A stretch of DNA of 64,000 nucleotides from Protopterus annectens (GCF_019279795.1 NC_056738.1:475039287-475103286); one strand, 5' to 3'; shown: positions 25,819 to 37,399, numbered from the stretch's first letter. Notes: generated by a model from the letters alone, not told the origin. Translations and numbers: made by a program.

Positions 25819-26454
25819 CCCAAAAACAATGAAATATATCTGAAAAATGAAAAAAGCAGGAAATAATTTATTATTTTTAGGGAAGTAAATGCAGCACCCC
25901 CAATGTAGTGCATCTCCACTCCTTTGCTACTTATGTAAACTGACCATAAAATCACAGACTCTCAAGAGTAGGCTGAAATTTCTAAGATGCAAAAGTCTCG
26001 ATATTTTTACACAAAATGTATTGATTGCAACTTGTGGTCTCGCTTTAGAATGTTTATCACCAATATATCACACTTCTGCCACAGAGCCATTTGTCACTCA
26101 TGCAGACACTCCCTTAAAGACACTATCATGCATACACATGTTAAGTAAAGAATATATATTACAGGAAATGGTAACTATCATACAACACTGAGGCAATCTA
26201 ATGGTATGTGATGTGAGTACAGTGTGATGAGAGCAAAGCATTGCATTTTGTGACTCTGTGCTTTGATACTATACTATATGGCAGTAATCATGGATAAAAG
26301 AAACTCATATGAGATACAGATGAATTGATGATAAACAGAAAAGTGTAACAAGAATAGCACAAACTAGTAACTTTCTGAATAATGCTATACTAGTGTAACA
26401 CCAATGATCCACATTTTTCCTAACATCTCCCTACATACCACATTACTACTTTTA

Positions 26455-26818
26455 TTTACTCAGATGTTACCCTGTGTCAGTATTCATGGTGCTGCACCAG
26501 TGCAGTTATTTACTCATGTGTTACAATGGGTTGTGATGCATGGTTCTGCACCAGCGCAGTTATTTACTCATGTGTTACAATGGGTTGTGATGCATGGTTC
26601 TGCACCAGTGCAGTTATTTACTCATGTGTTACAATGGGTTTTCATGCATGGTGCTGCACCAGTGCAGTTATTTACTCATGTATTACAATGGGTTGGCATG
26701 CATGATTCTGCACCAGTGCAGTTATTTACACGTGTTACAATGGGTTGTCATGCATGCTGCCACATCACTGCAGTTACCTACTCATGTGCTACAATGGGTT
26801 GTCACATATGGTGCTTTT
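26455..26818. repeat. 54-bp minisatellite with a palindrome in each unit
   Basis: About 6.5 tandem copies of a 54-bp unit: CATGGTTCTGCACCAGTGCA, GTTATTTACTCATGTGTTAC, AATGGGTTGTGATG. Each unit carries CTGCAC-CA-GTGCAG, a 6-bp inverted repeat. Two plus frames stay open because 54 is a multiple of three; the 18-residue repeat protein they spell is not considered real. Confidence 0.95.
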
Positions 26819-28249
26819 TAATTCAGGAAGTAAGCTGTCATCCAGCTACTAAATCAGCAACATTCCAGTATAAAGATATACAAAATAATAAATAATTAAT
26901 CCTTGTAACTTTTGGACTTAATTTCCTTTTTCTTCCAAATCAACAAAATTGCAATATAAATAATAATGCATGCTTGTAACTTTTGTACTTAATTCTCTTT
27001 TTCTGCCAATATCTGGTTATGTAGCATATTAAAACAAATTCTGCAAGTGTGGCTAATATGTAACTAAACTAAATAAATATAAAAATGGATTCAAATGAAC
27101 TCAGTTAAGCATAAAATGTTAAGTTTCTGTTGTAACATTTTGCAGCAGTGTGCAGAAATCGCCAGGTATAATTGTGTACAGTGAAATGTACAACAGTTCC
27201 TGGGAAATATTATTGCTCCTACTTAAAAAAAATACAATGTACATGATATTTCAATTATTCCGTCACAATGATTACTGTACTACTGTTCATCTCAATCTAA
27301 GGGAGCTATATTAAACTTATTTTCCAAGTACTGGTGTGGTATTAGTAAATGTATGTTTAACTCAATTGCAAGTAAACTTGATAATGTACTCCAAGGCTAT
27401 ACAACCTTGAGGTATGTAAAATTATGAGCAGCACCCATATGAGGTACAGTTTTTGGTCCCACATTACTCCAAGCTTCATCCTCAGGATTCATTCTACCTT
27501 TTGTTCCCAAAGAAAGAGCCATCACTTAAACCTTTGCATAGTTTGGCATCCTATACCCCACCTGTAGCTATGGTGTAGACAAGCACCACATTATGGTACA
27601 TGTATTCATTATAACATTTGTTATGCACTATTTAGACATATAACAAAAAGGCAAACTTTTAATAATGATCTGCAAACATGCACTGGTGCATTTTGCATTC
27701 ATTGCCTTTTCTAATTTAAAGCAAAATGCCATATCAGCTCAATAACTTATGGTTAGGTAATGTGCTGGATTAAGTGCACCTTAGACACTGAATGGTTTTC
27801 AAACCACACACATTTTTTTTGAGCATACAGGAATGCTCATGTTCTTCTGTATTCACAATCCTAGTTTAATAGCTTTCAGGCTGCTGTCATTATACTCCAA
27901 CAATGTACGTATCCCTCAGTTGCAGCCACTTAAATGCATACACCTCAAATGTCCTGTTGTGATTGAGATAAAATGCCCACAGTAAGGTTTTGAAATTATC
28001 TTTTCACAAATGCACACCAATTCTGAAAAGACAGGCTGTTTAAACTAAACAGACAAGAAGATAAGTTACAGTCATCCACAGACATACAGACAGAAAGCCT
28101 CCATTCCACCCAACAGTTATAACAAATTTAATAAGTACATCTCATCTGATTGTGATACAAAATAATACCTCTAACCTTCTTAGACTAAGAATGTAGGTAA
28201 ATGGCAAAAATTAATAGGGGACAAAGGCCAAAGATTTCTCTTATATACT
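26819..28249. other. Intron sequence, nothing recognised
   Basis: AT-rich sequence without an identifiable family. Confidence 0.5.
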
Positions 28250-28269
28250 TAGAAAGCTGCTAAATAGTA

Positions 28270-28419
28270 ATTCTTTTTTTTCATAATCTTGCATTTTGTG
28301 AATGACATGAAGTCAGAAACCCAAATATCTGTCAATGCCAAAAATATTAGAAGAAGCAAACCAAAACACATATAAAATCATGGGAATCCTGTGAACTCAG
28401 GGACAGCTGAAAGCTATGC
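28270..28419 (+). mobile_element. Short hAT-like element, partial copy
   Basis: Contains the family core (TTGCATTTTGTGAATGACAT, then GAAGTCAGAAACCCAAATAT) and a decayed right end, GGGACAGCTGAAAGCTATG. Better copies of the core lie at 51.3 and 51.9 kb. Confidence 0.6.
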
Positions 28420-29344
28420 AATTTCAACTTTGTTTCACATAAGCATTAGCCACAAATATTCCAACTTATTTTACACAAATGTACATTAGGAGAGAAGAAA
28501 ATCCAGGTCTGAACACCATGGCTAAACACCACATGTAAATTTAGTGATGTAAAAAATAAAAAGATTAGTGCTTTCATGGCAGCAAAATACAGCTTCTTCA
28601 GACCATTTCAGAACCTAGTAAATCATATTCTTACACTAAAATTTAAAAATCTAATTAACCAATTCATATTATTAAACATTGACCAAATATTCAATCAGAT
28701 ACCATCACAAACATCTTTTACATATTATGACAGTTCCAGAATCAGGTTAACAGTCAATAAAATACAGGAGTTCATTCATGCTCCAAGAAAATTCACTGTT
28801 GTCATAAATATGCAGTAACAATGTTCTTCTAAGGGAGATACTAGCTAGTAGCCAATAAATAATTGACATTCTCTTCAAAATCCAATACCAAAACAGCTAT
28901 TGTCACTTCAGATATGAACCATTCTATGCAACTTACTACAATCAAGTCAAAAGATCATATTGAGAACTGGCACAACAGTTAATGCTTCAGCCACACAGAT
29001 GCAAGGTACAGTGTTCAACACCTGCACAAAACAACTGTTTCTATTGGTTTGGCATCAGTTTAAACTCTGGCTAAATGAAACAACTAAACATAGATTTTTT
29101 AAGCATTTCAGTAACAAGTGGAGCACCAAACCCACAAAGCCCACACACTGCATATCCACATTGCATCACCGTGCAAACCAGGGCACACCAAAACAATGCA
29201 ACTCCCATTACATTCACATACAGTCACCAAAAATAAGAACTCCTAATCATGACATTATTTCCAATGCCTCAACATATTCTATTTCATACGTCTTAATAGA
29301 AATATATATTATTTAATCAAACTTCACAAAACCTCCCAATAATG

Positions 29345-29349
29345 TTAAG

Positions 29350-29391
<42 letters not shown>
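29345..29391. repeat. (TA)n microsatellite
   Basis: Run of alternating TA, about 45 bp. Confidence 0.98.
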
Positions 29392-29394
<3 letters not shown>

Positions 29395-29439
29395 ACTAAA
29401 TAGACCATATGGCACATATAAACCACACTCAACAAAATC

Positions 29440-30360
29440 TGTTACTACTGTTCAGTTTTTTAATGGACATGATTTCAGCACTGGACTGATATTTTGTCAT
29501 TAAGGCCCAGATATAGTGTGCCTGTAATGACAGAATCCATCTCAATTTCTTTACTTCGGCCTTATTGTTCACATCACCACCTCTTTTGACTATGAACAAT
29601 TCCAATACTAAAAACTTAAATTTGAGGTGTTCACCACAGATCTGTACATGTTGTGCTAATATACTAGATTTTTTTCTTATCCATAATGTCCTCTACATGT
29701 TCCAGGATCCTCTCCTTAAAGGTTCTATTAGTTTTACCTACATAATAGGCAGTACATCTTGTACAACTGGCCAAGTACATTAAATTTCTACTTATGCAAT
29801 CAGCATAAAAGAAGTCAACCTTTTGTCCAGTCCTAATGAAGACATAAGAAGTATAACTGAAAATATATTGACAAGCCTTACATCTATGACAAGAAAAAGT
29901 GCCCTGCTGTTCAGATCTAGGATAACCAAAATTGTACTGTTGTTTATACAACACAGATTTCTTCTAAGTGAAGTGCTGTTCTTAAATGCAAGCCTATCAT
30001 CTATAACTTTTCTAATCTCTGGGCAATTTAGCAGCAAATGACAATTCTTTCTAATAATATCACAGATAATGCTGATGTAATTTGAGTAGGTAAGAACTAC
30101 CTTATTGGTCCTACTTGACTCATACCTGTTAGTCTCAATCATATTAGTTCTTCTGAGGCCCTCTGAAAAATGTGGTTTGGCTATGGTAGCATGCATAGAA
30201 TGTACTTGATTCAAGTTCATTTGGACATCTTTCTCTGGATAACCACTTGCTACAAATTCTGTACTCATACCATCCACCAGAGCTTTGTGTTCAGTATTAA
30301 CACTGCAAAGCCTGCTGGCTGTGAAATACACATTAGCCTTGCAAAGCCAGATTTTTAACT
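29440..30360 (-). mobile_element. Penelope-like element: RT C-terminus and GIY-YIG endonuclease
   Basis: On the minus strand, 30331-29960 encodes the thumb and linker typical of Penelope-like reverse transcriptases: FTASRLCSVNTEHKALVDG, then FVASGYPEKDVQ, then VVLTYSNYISIICDIIRKN and LRRNL. The second part, 29954-29664, ends in a GIY-YIG endonuclease: a Cys-rich stretch (CHRCKACQ), then YLASCTRCTAYYVGKTNRTF and KERILEH, which contain the YVG half-motif and the catalytic Arg. A C-terminal helix (EVKKLRWILSLQ) follows in another frame near 29550-29520. Frameshifts separate the parts. The reverse transcriptase palm with the catalytic Asp residues is missing, so this is a dead, 5'-truncated copy. 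Confidence 0.85.
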
Positions 30361-30479
30361 GAGCAAATGATCAGAGTGTTAGTTAAATTCATCCATAAAC
30401 AGCCCCCACCCACACCCAGCAAAGTTATAGCCATCTTATCATGCAAGATATACCTGGCTGTGGCAAAGTTATAACGTTA

Positions 30480-30640
30480 TTAGAATAACCAATTTTGCAT
30501 TACCATGTATTTGTGAAGGATATGAAGTCTGAAAACCCAAATGTTTGTCAAGATTTAGTGACTTTAGTCTTCAATGATTTGTCGCTAAACAAATAATATT
30601 ATGCACAGACCAAAACTTAAGGCAAACTCAAAGATTGTAA
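30480..30640 (+). mobile_element. Short hAT-like element, core fragment
   Basis: Contains TTTTGCATTACCATGTATTT, GAAGGATATGAAGTCTGAAA, then AGTGACTTTAGTCTTCAATG, the core shared by the copies at 51.3, 51.9 and 53.3 kb. Ends are not clear. Confidence 0.6.
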
Positions 30641-30730
30641 AATCTGCAACAGATTCAACTTTGTTTACATACCAACTGTAGAAAGAAAGTAATACAGACT
30701 TTAAAATGCATATATGACACGCTGCTTTTG

Positions 30731-30774
30731 GTGTGTGTGTGTCTGTGTGTGTGTCTGTGTGTGTCTGTGTGTGT

Positions 30775-30806
<32 letters not shown>

Positions 30807-30838
30807 CTGTGTCTGTGTCTGTGTCTGTGTCTGTGTCT

Positions 30839-30886
<48 letters not shown>
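30731..30886. repeat. Compound (TG)n / (TCTGTG)n microsatellite
   Basis: GTGTGT tracts interrupted by regularly spaced TCTGTG units. Long frames cross it in several phases on both strands and are rejected as genes. Confidence 0.98.
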
Positions 30887-30928
30887 ACAAAGTAAAAAGA
30901 ATAAACTCCAACAAAGGAATCCACAAAA

Positions 30929-31559
30929 AATATAAAAAACAACCAGGTCCACCACAGAATGAGGGTGACAATAAGGCAAAGACAATGAACAGATGTAAAG
31001 GAAGCTATTTAATCTACACAAGCACACCGACTGAGCGCTTTCACCAGATATACTGGTATCATCAGAGTCTTACAAAATCATTACACCCAGCTTATTCATT
31101 TATACAATCATTAAAACAAATTATTCAATTATAAATTCCTAAATTAATTAAATTTCTTAAAAAGATACATTCTAACTGACAATATCCAAAGTTACATACA
31201 TAATAAAAGTATATGCATATGTATTGAAATGTCATATAAATCAAAACCCCAAACATATTAATATTCATTGACCCATACATAAAAAAATATATTTAAAAAA
31301 TGTATGTATATTGCTATATATATATATACAATGTGAAATCTTTCACAATGTACAATAAGCAAACAAAGTAAAATACTCAATAATATGTTCAGTAGTGTAT
31401 TTCGTTGTATATTTACAAACCCCCCAACATTAATTACATGACCCTAGAAGAATTTGTGTAAACAAACATAACACAATATATTAATCATTGACCTACCATG
31501 ACCACCATGTAAATCTCTACAGCGATATACGCCTAAATATAATTGGCCCTGTGCTTCAG
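30929..31559 (-). mobile_element. Left arm of 1.3-kb palindrome, Penelope-type terminal repeat
   Basis: This arm is the reverse complement of 31592-32222, with about five or six differences in 631 bp by eye (for example at 30944). It holds a hammerhead ribozyme core on the minus strand, the orientation of the neighbouring Penelope-like fragment. Penelope-like elements are known to carry hammerheads in their pseudo-LTRs and to have inverted terminal arrangements, so I read the arms as such terminal repeats. The outer limit is sharp: beyond 30929 and 32222 the two sides differ. Confidence 0.8.
31029..31069 (-). ncRNA. Hammerhead ribozyme core (left arm)
   Basis: On the minus strand the 41 nt read: stem I GACT, conserved CTGATGA, stem II ACCAG-TATAT-CTGGT, conserved GAAA, GCGC, cleavage triplet CTC, stem I AGTC. 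All core bases of the hammerhead are present and both stems pair perfectly. Stem III is only the self-complementary GCGC, as in the minimal hammerheads of Penelope-like elements, which are thought to act as dimers. Activity is an inference. Confidence 0.82.
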
Positions 31560-31591
31560 CAGAGGTTTTAAAGATATACTTTCGTTGATTC
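31560..31591. other. 32-nt spacer at the centre of the palindrome
   Basis: The only unpaired part between the two 631-bp arms. The centre of symmetry is between 31575 and 31576. Confidence 0.9.
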
Positions 31592-32222
31592 CTGAAGCAC
31601 AGGGCCAATTATATTTAGGCGTATATCGCTGTAGAGATTTACATGGTGGTCATGGTAGGTCAATGATTAATATATTGTGTTATGTTTGTTTACACAAATT
31701 CTTCTAGGGTCATGTAATTAATGTTGGGGGGTTTGTAAATATACAACGAAATACACTACTGAACATATTATTGAGTATTTTACTTTGTTTGCTTATTGTA
31801 CATTGTGAAAGATTTCACATTGTATATATATATATATAGCAATATACATACATTTTTTAAATATTTTTTTATGTATGGGTCAATGAATATTAATATGTTT
31901 GGGGTTTTGATTTATATGACATTTCAATACATATGCATATACTTTTATTATGTATGTAACTTTGGATATTGTCAATTAGAATGTATCTTTTTAAGAAATT
32001 TAATTAATTTAGGAATTTATAATTGAATAATTGGTTTTAATGATTGTATAAATGAATAAGCTGGGTGTAATGATTTTGTAAGACTCTGATGATACCAGTA
32101 TATCTGGTGAAAGCGCTCAGTCGGTGTGCTTGTGTGGATTAAATAGCTTCCTTTACATCTGTTCGTTGTCTTTGCCTTATTGTCACCCTCATTCTGTGGT
32201 GGACCTAGTTGTTTTTTATATT
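31592..32222 (+). mobile_element. Right arm of 1.3-kb palindrome, Penelope-type terminal repeat
   Basis: Inverted copy of 30929-31559. It carries the same hammerhead core on the plus strand, and poly-AT stretches including TATATATATATATA. Past 32222 the sequence changes to a short TG/CA-rich stretch and unrelated DNA. There is no Penelope-like coding sequence on this side. Confidence 0.8.
32082..32122 (+). ncRNA. Hammerhead ribozyme core (right arm)
   Basis: Identical to the left-arm motif: GACT 32082-32085, CTGATGA 32086-32092, ACCAG 32094-32098, loop TATAT, CTGGT 32104-32108, GAAA 32109-32112, GCGC 32113-32116, TC 32117-32118, AGTC 32119-32122. Predicted cleavage follows C32118. It is preserved base for base although the arms have mutated elsewhere. 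Confidence 0.82.
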
Positions 32223-32561
32223 GTGTGTGTATACACGCACGCACACATACTATAAAAAAACTTGATCCATATCACTTTGATCACATTCCAGCACTCTGCA
32301 GCTCACCCTATACTGTTTAATTTTGACAGGCTTCTGCTCATTGCAATCCTAAAGAATAATGTTGTATATTAAAGTGCTGTGCAGTGATTTGCAAAGATCT
32401 ATTTATTTATTTAATTTAAAAAATGTTTCTTTACTTGGAAATAAAGTATTGTCAGCAGCTGTTCTAGTCCTGCACAAATGGTAGACACAAAGCATACAGA
32501 GGAAATGCAGTGTTTATCATTTAACTTTTTTCATTTATTTATTTAAACACAGTTCATTGAT

Positions 32562-32830
32562 GCCACGGTGGTACAGTGGTAGTGTTGTTGCCTCACAGCA
32601 AGAGGTTCTCCTGTTTGATTCACCACTGGAGTGCCTTCTGTGTGGAGTCTGCATGTCCTCCCCGCGGTCGAGTGGCCTCCGAAAGCCATGTGTGAATGGG
32701 AGTGCCTTCACTGAAGGTTGAGCGTCGGGCTGGCAACTCGGCACCATAAAAAAAAAAATCTACTGCCAATCATTAGCAGACTAGAGTTCCGCTGTGGTGA
32801 CCCCTAACCAGGAAAAGCCAAAATGACAAA
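32562..32830 (+). mobile_element. tRNA-derived SINE, plus copy
   Basis: Head TGCCACGGTGGTACAGTGGT, then TTGCCTCACAGCAAGAGGTT and a B-box-like GTTTGATTCACC. The body has GTGTGGAGTCTGCATGTCCT and ends CAGGAAAAGCCAAAATG. Same family as the minus copy at 25495-25818. Confidence 0.85.
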
Positions 32831-33029
32831 CAACACATTTATACACAGTTCATTAACAGTTATGTTTAACATATTAGGCAACCAAAAATTTTAGCAACAC
32901 TAAATATAGCAATTGTATACTTTATTTTTGTTCAGCATTGCAGTTCTAAAATTTCATTTTATAATCTGGTTCTGAGTCTAAGCAAAAGTGTGATGCCATA
33001 TAATAGGTCATTGGCAAATATAATGTGAT

Positions 33030-33890
33030 CACTCCACAGGCCATTTCAAGCCTAACCAAAAATCCTATTCAAAATTTCCCTCTAGCCTCAAGGACAGCAA
33101 AATAAGATAGAGAGGTGAGAATTTCTAGCTGCCCATCCAATAATCTAGGTTTACCCTGAGGGTTGCAAGACTACTGATGTGCCAGACATGTAGTAGAAGT
33201 TTGTTTCTGAGGTGAAGGATATGTTGAGATATAAATATATGTCATACCAACATGTCTTATTTATCTGTTGATGAAGGTTTCCTTCCTTCAACTGAGTATT
33301 TGAGATAGCATGAAGTCTACAAGGGAAGAGGAGATCAAATAGGGGTGGATCTTATATTACATGAAAGGTTAGACACAGATCTCCTCAAGGGTCTCTAAGA
33401 GACTGAGCAGAGAAAGAACTTCCAGTATCCCATGATAACTAAGATTTTTGAATCCACTAATCTTTTTAGTTACAAATCTCTGATGTTTCCCAAGTTATGT
33501 TAATTGTTGAGCTAAATACATGCTAAAAGATACATTTAATTTAATAATAAGCCTAATAAGTTATGGGTAAAGGTGAGTTAAGACTTCTTTGGGTCTAGTG
33601 AAGATGCCTTTGGAAATTAGATGGGCCAGATAAAAGACTTTCTGAATTACTGTGGAGACATGATGGTCAAATAAGGAATTATCAACAAGAGTACCCAGAT
33701 CCCTTACAACAGTGTTGGATTGGAGTGTGCATCTCCTGTAAGGCAAGTGAAACCGATGGTTTATTATGACATTACTGTTGAGATTAAGGAAAACACGTAT
33801 GACATTTAAAAGTGAAAGGCTACCTTTATAAGTCTTAAAACATATTTGAGTACATCTTGGCATGCTCAGAAACATTTTTCCAAGACACTA
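33030..33890 (-). mobile_element. CR1-like LINE, 3' part
   Basis: Minus-strand fragments match the region after the reverse transcriptase palm: VVRDLGTLVDNSLFDHHVST and VFYLAHLISKGI (33875-33561), then a decayed thumb with FKNLSYHGILEVLSL near 33440. The same blocks, in better condition, appear in the plus-strand copy at 44280-44600 (IRDLGTQVDSNLSFDHHIAT, FYVAHLIKGF). The copy is 5'-truncated as usual for LINEs. Confidence 0.8.
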
Positions 33891-34424
33891 TTTTTTTTGC
33901 ATTTATTGCCTTAAATTGTTTCCAAAGAAATTAATGTTCATGGTACCAGCAACATAACATATCATTTGAAAATTGCCTGAAAAGGATTCAAATATTTTGC
34001 ATTTTTTTGAACATAGATATATGGCCTTTAAGGGAAAAGACTAGATATGAACATTTTGAATCTGGCAAACCATATGCTCATTTCAATGATATCGACCATC
34101 ATTATTCACTTCTTATGCGATCCTATTCCCCTAAGTTATGCCTGCAAATGGTCCATCGAGATCAGTTCACTACACTAGTACAAATATAAATAAATAAAAC
34201 CACAGAAAACATAATATAGTAGTCATTTAGTTTTAGATATTAGAGAACAGATGTGGGACCACCTGGCACATCAGTACAGAAACATAAATGCATTAACATA
34301 AAATGTGCAAGCTTTTTAGAATGAGCTTATGTTGTTCATACATCTTTTGTTTTCTAATGAGCGCACAGCGTGTGTTTTCACTTGTACATTTCTTACATTC
34401 TGTATTTTATAATTTTTTTCACAG
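33891..34424. other. Intron sequence before the middle VWA exon
   Basis: Nothing recognised. Confidence 0.5.
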
Positions 34425-34534
34425 TTTGATGACAGACAATCACGAGTTGGTGTTGTGCAGTACAGCCACGGGAATACACAAGAGATGGTTGCCATGGGAG
34501 ACCCTAAAATACAAACACTGTCTGAATTAAAACT
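34425..34534 (+). CDS. COL6A1: COL6A1 exon: middle of the VWA domain
   Basis: The 110-nt exon follows TTTTTTTCACAG, starts in phase 0 and leaves phase 2 at GTAAGT. It encodes about 36 residues including SRVGVVQYSHGNTQE and ends LSELK plus two bases. It supplies the second beta strand of the VWA fold (GVVQYS) and a loop region that varies between species. The spacing to the next exon matches the family: joining gives ELKLAVKNLKWIAGG where other vertebrates have ELKEAIKSLQWMAGG. It lies after a 9.5-kb intron and before a 24.9-kb intron. Confidence 0.9.
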
Positions 34535-35129
34535 GTAAGTCGCCTTCTACTGCTTATGCAGCTGTTCAGTAACATGTTTGTATTCAAAGAGTCCGTGCAT
34601 GTAATTCACATTCCATCTGTGGACAGATATTAAATTAATTTATTTTGGTGCTAGGTGTAAAAAAGGGAAAGCTATTTTCCTAGTCTTTGCTCAGTTAAGT
34701 ATGTAATAAGAAGCACATTTTCCTAAACCAAGCAGAATATTTCACTAGTCACACAGTGCACAGATGCATATCTCTTATTCCATTTGTATTTACTGTATTA
34801 TTATTGCCGAATGTATGTTCACAATTATGTTTAAATATCATTAAAGTAGTGATATGTCACAAAAAATATCGAGGAAAGAAAAAGAGAAGGAAGATTGCAA
34901 AAAAGGGAACATAAAAGACAAAAAGTTATTTCCTCACTGATTTTAGAGAGCTTAGAATTCCTAGAGCCAGCTTGAAACACCTGTCATTGTCTTGGCCACA
35001 TCAAAGTTAACCAAATCATCATATCAAATGTCAAACATACAACCGCAACAAATAAAACAGCAAATAAATAACATTTACCATACCTAATAGTGGGGATGGG
35101 ATGCAGAGTATTGTAACAAGCTAAAAAAA

Positions 35130-35185
<56 letters not shown>

Positions 35186-36440
35186 ACACATATACACACA
35201 AAACATTTTTTTCCACACTGGGCAAGCCCCTGACCCCTCACCCTCAACCTTAAAAATACACTAACTCCAAGGCCTCACTAATTCAAACAAGGCAGCACTG
35301 ATGATTATCTGTAAAAAAAAAAAAAAATAGTTCCTAGCAAGCCCCTCAACATTAAAGCCTTCACCAAAAACTACCCATTCAATATCAAAGCCACTACATA
35401 TCCCCACCATAAAATATATAAAACATATTCCTTCATTTTTTTGCCATTTCCACAAACCTCTGTTTGATACATTTTTACCTCATGAAAAGTGCTGTTTTCT
35501 TTGCATCAGTGCAAACTAACTAGAACCATAAGACCCTACTCCGTTTGAATGAATTGACATTTGTTCAGATGAACTGTAGTTAACATCAGTGTTAATCTGG
35601 CTAACAATGTAATCATAAGATTATATAGGGGCCTTAGTGCTTCCTAACAATGGACAGCACCCTCACTCCCAAGTATGTAGTTCTGACCCCTACCTTCCTT
35701 AGTGTAATTACATTAATGATCAGAATACTTAGAGGAAATTCAGCTTTGCCCTGCAGCACATCTTCATTTCAAAGCTCACCTTCAAATTATTATATACGCT
35801 GAATTGTTGTTCTTTAAACTGTTATCATAATCCTAAATTACGATTTTCTTCTAGATAAGGAAGTACTCTGTATAAGTAAGGAAACAAATATGTAAGAAAC
35901 ATATTCAGTAGGTTTTTGACAGGCTTACAATTAATGTAATAGTTCAGTTTTATCTGAATCTAGGAGTCTATTAACTTTTAAAGCAGCATTACAAACATTA
36001 AGTAGACTCTGGGAAAACCTTGCTGGGAAATTGTTTACATTGCTTCAGAGGGAATCTCCCAGGAATTAATTTGGAACCTTAGCATCTCATCTGATTTTTG
36101 ATTTTTAATATTTATAAATGTAAAAGGAGTGTGTACACTTGTTAATTTTTAACCGACAAAGTTTTGATAAAGTGATTAACTTGAATAGTAAAAGCAGATG
36201 CCTTATTTAAAACTATAAGAATGCTGAGAATGAGTCAGTTGAAACTAAAGTATTATAGCACACAAATCAGTTTCTAGGGATTTATTTCTAATATGATTTT
36301 GGTGGTGCCAAGGTGGCTAATATTTTTTGTGTGTCTACTTTCTAAGAGGCAAACTGTTAAATGGAATACAAATGTTGTCAGTATTTTTCTAGTGTCTTTT
36401 AAGTTTGAACAGATCTGTGACAAAACAATACATTACTTTT
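34535..36440. other. Intron sequence with a (TA)n tract
   Basis: Start of the 24.9-kb intron. A TA microsatellite lies at about 35136-35179. The frames at 34984-35455 have no recognisable motif. Confidence 0.5.
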
Positions 36441-36444
36441 CATT

Positions 36445-36745
36445 GTCAGTAGTTCAGTAGGTAGCACACTTGCTTTTGATGTTGGGATTTCAAAAGTCTA
36501 TAGGTTCTATTCCCATCCCAACTGCATGGATTCATGTTATTCTGGTGCAGCCAGTTAAGGCTGTGAGCTAAGAGAGCTGATAACGAGCTACTTCCAGAAA
36601 TTCAGATGTTTAATTCCCTCGGTCTTCATTTGCCTGTAGTGTGACCCTGAAGAAGTCACTTTACCTGACAGTGTTTGTGGTCAACTGGGAATTTTGGCTA
36701 GGCCCAAAGGTCCTTTGGACTGCAAGCCAAGCTTATTAAGTATTT
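36445..36745 (+). mobile_element. MIR-like (CORE-type) SINE
   Basis: An A-box-like TAGTTCAGTAGGTAGCACAC and a B-box-like GGTTCTATTCCC are spaced as in a tRNA. They are followed by a conserved-core-like phrase, GTGTGACCCTGAAGAAGTCA and CTTTACCT, resembling the MIR core. The 3' part (GGCCCAAAGGTCCTTTGGAC) looks LINE-derived. Divergence is high. Confidence 0.55.
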
Positions 36746-37399
36746 ATTACACTAATGATTTTTTGAACAGTATAAAATGACTTCAATAATACTACTGAAA
36801 AAAAATTTCTGTAGGAGGAAAGATTGCCTGCATCCTCCATGTCAGGTCTTCACCCTTTACTTGTCTATATTAACTCCAAGTTGTACATCTATGGGGAAAT
36901 AGTAAACAGCCTTCCAAAAGTTAACTCTTGGAAGGCTGTGTTACCAAGGTGCTAGGGTTTTTATTAAAATAATTGCAAGTGTGCAGTGTGGTTTTCACTA
37001 GTCTAGTGGTTTTCATGTACTGGTTCTGTATGTGTTTTTTTGGGAAACAGTAAATACTCTGAACTGGGTAAAGCATTCCTTTATCAACTGCTACTTTCAT
37101 CCACCAGCAGAACTAATATTCATCTGTACCTTCCTTTCACATTGCTAGCCAACTAATTTAAGGAAAGATAAACATACTTAAAATCCCCTTGCACAGAAAA
37201 TGCTGAAATCAGCAAAACAGCTCTAACATAATTCACAATAGTAAAGTCTGAAAATTGCCAACAACAGAATAAAAAAACATGCACTTTAATACCAGTGGCA
37301 ATCAAGAACTCATTCAATGTAATGAATGCAACATTATCATATCAGGAAAATCTACGTTTATATGTCAACTGTGTTTGTTTTTTAAACTCTAAGTTGACT

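Noticed and set aside
25392..25955. Minus-strand frame of 187 codons
   Set aside because: It runs through a tRNA-derived SINE; its composition comes from the SINE.
26404..26895. Plus-strand frame of 163 codons
   Set aside because: Translation of the 54-bp minisatellite; no other protein feature.
30714..31134. Four overlapping frames rich in Thr-His, Val-Cys or Thr-Gln
   Set aside because: Translations of the TG/TCTGTG microsatellite.
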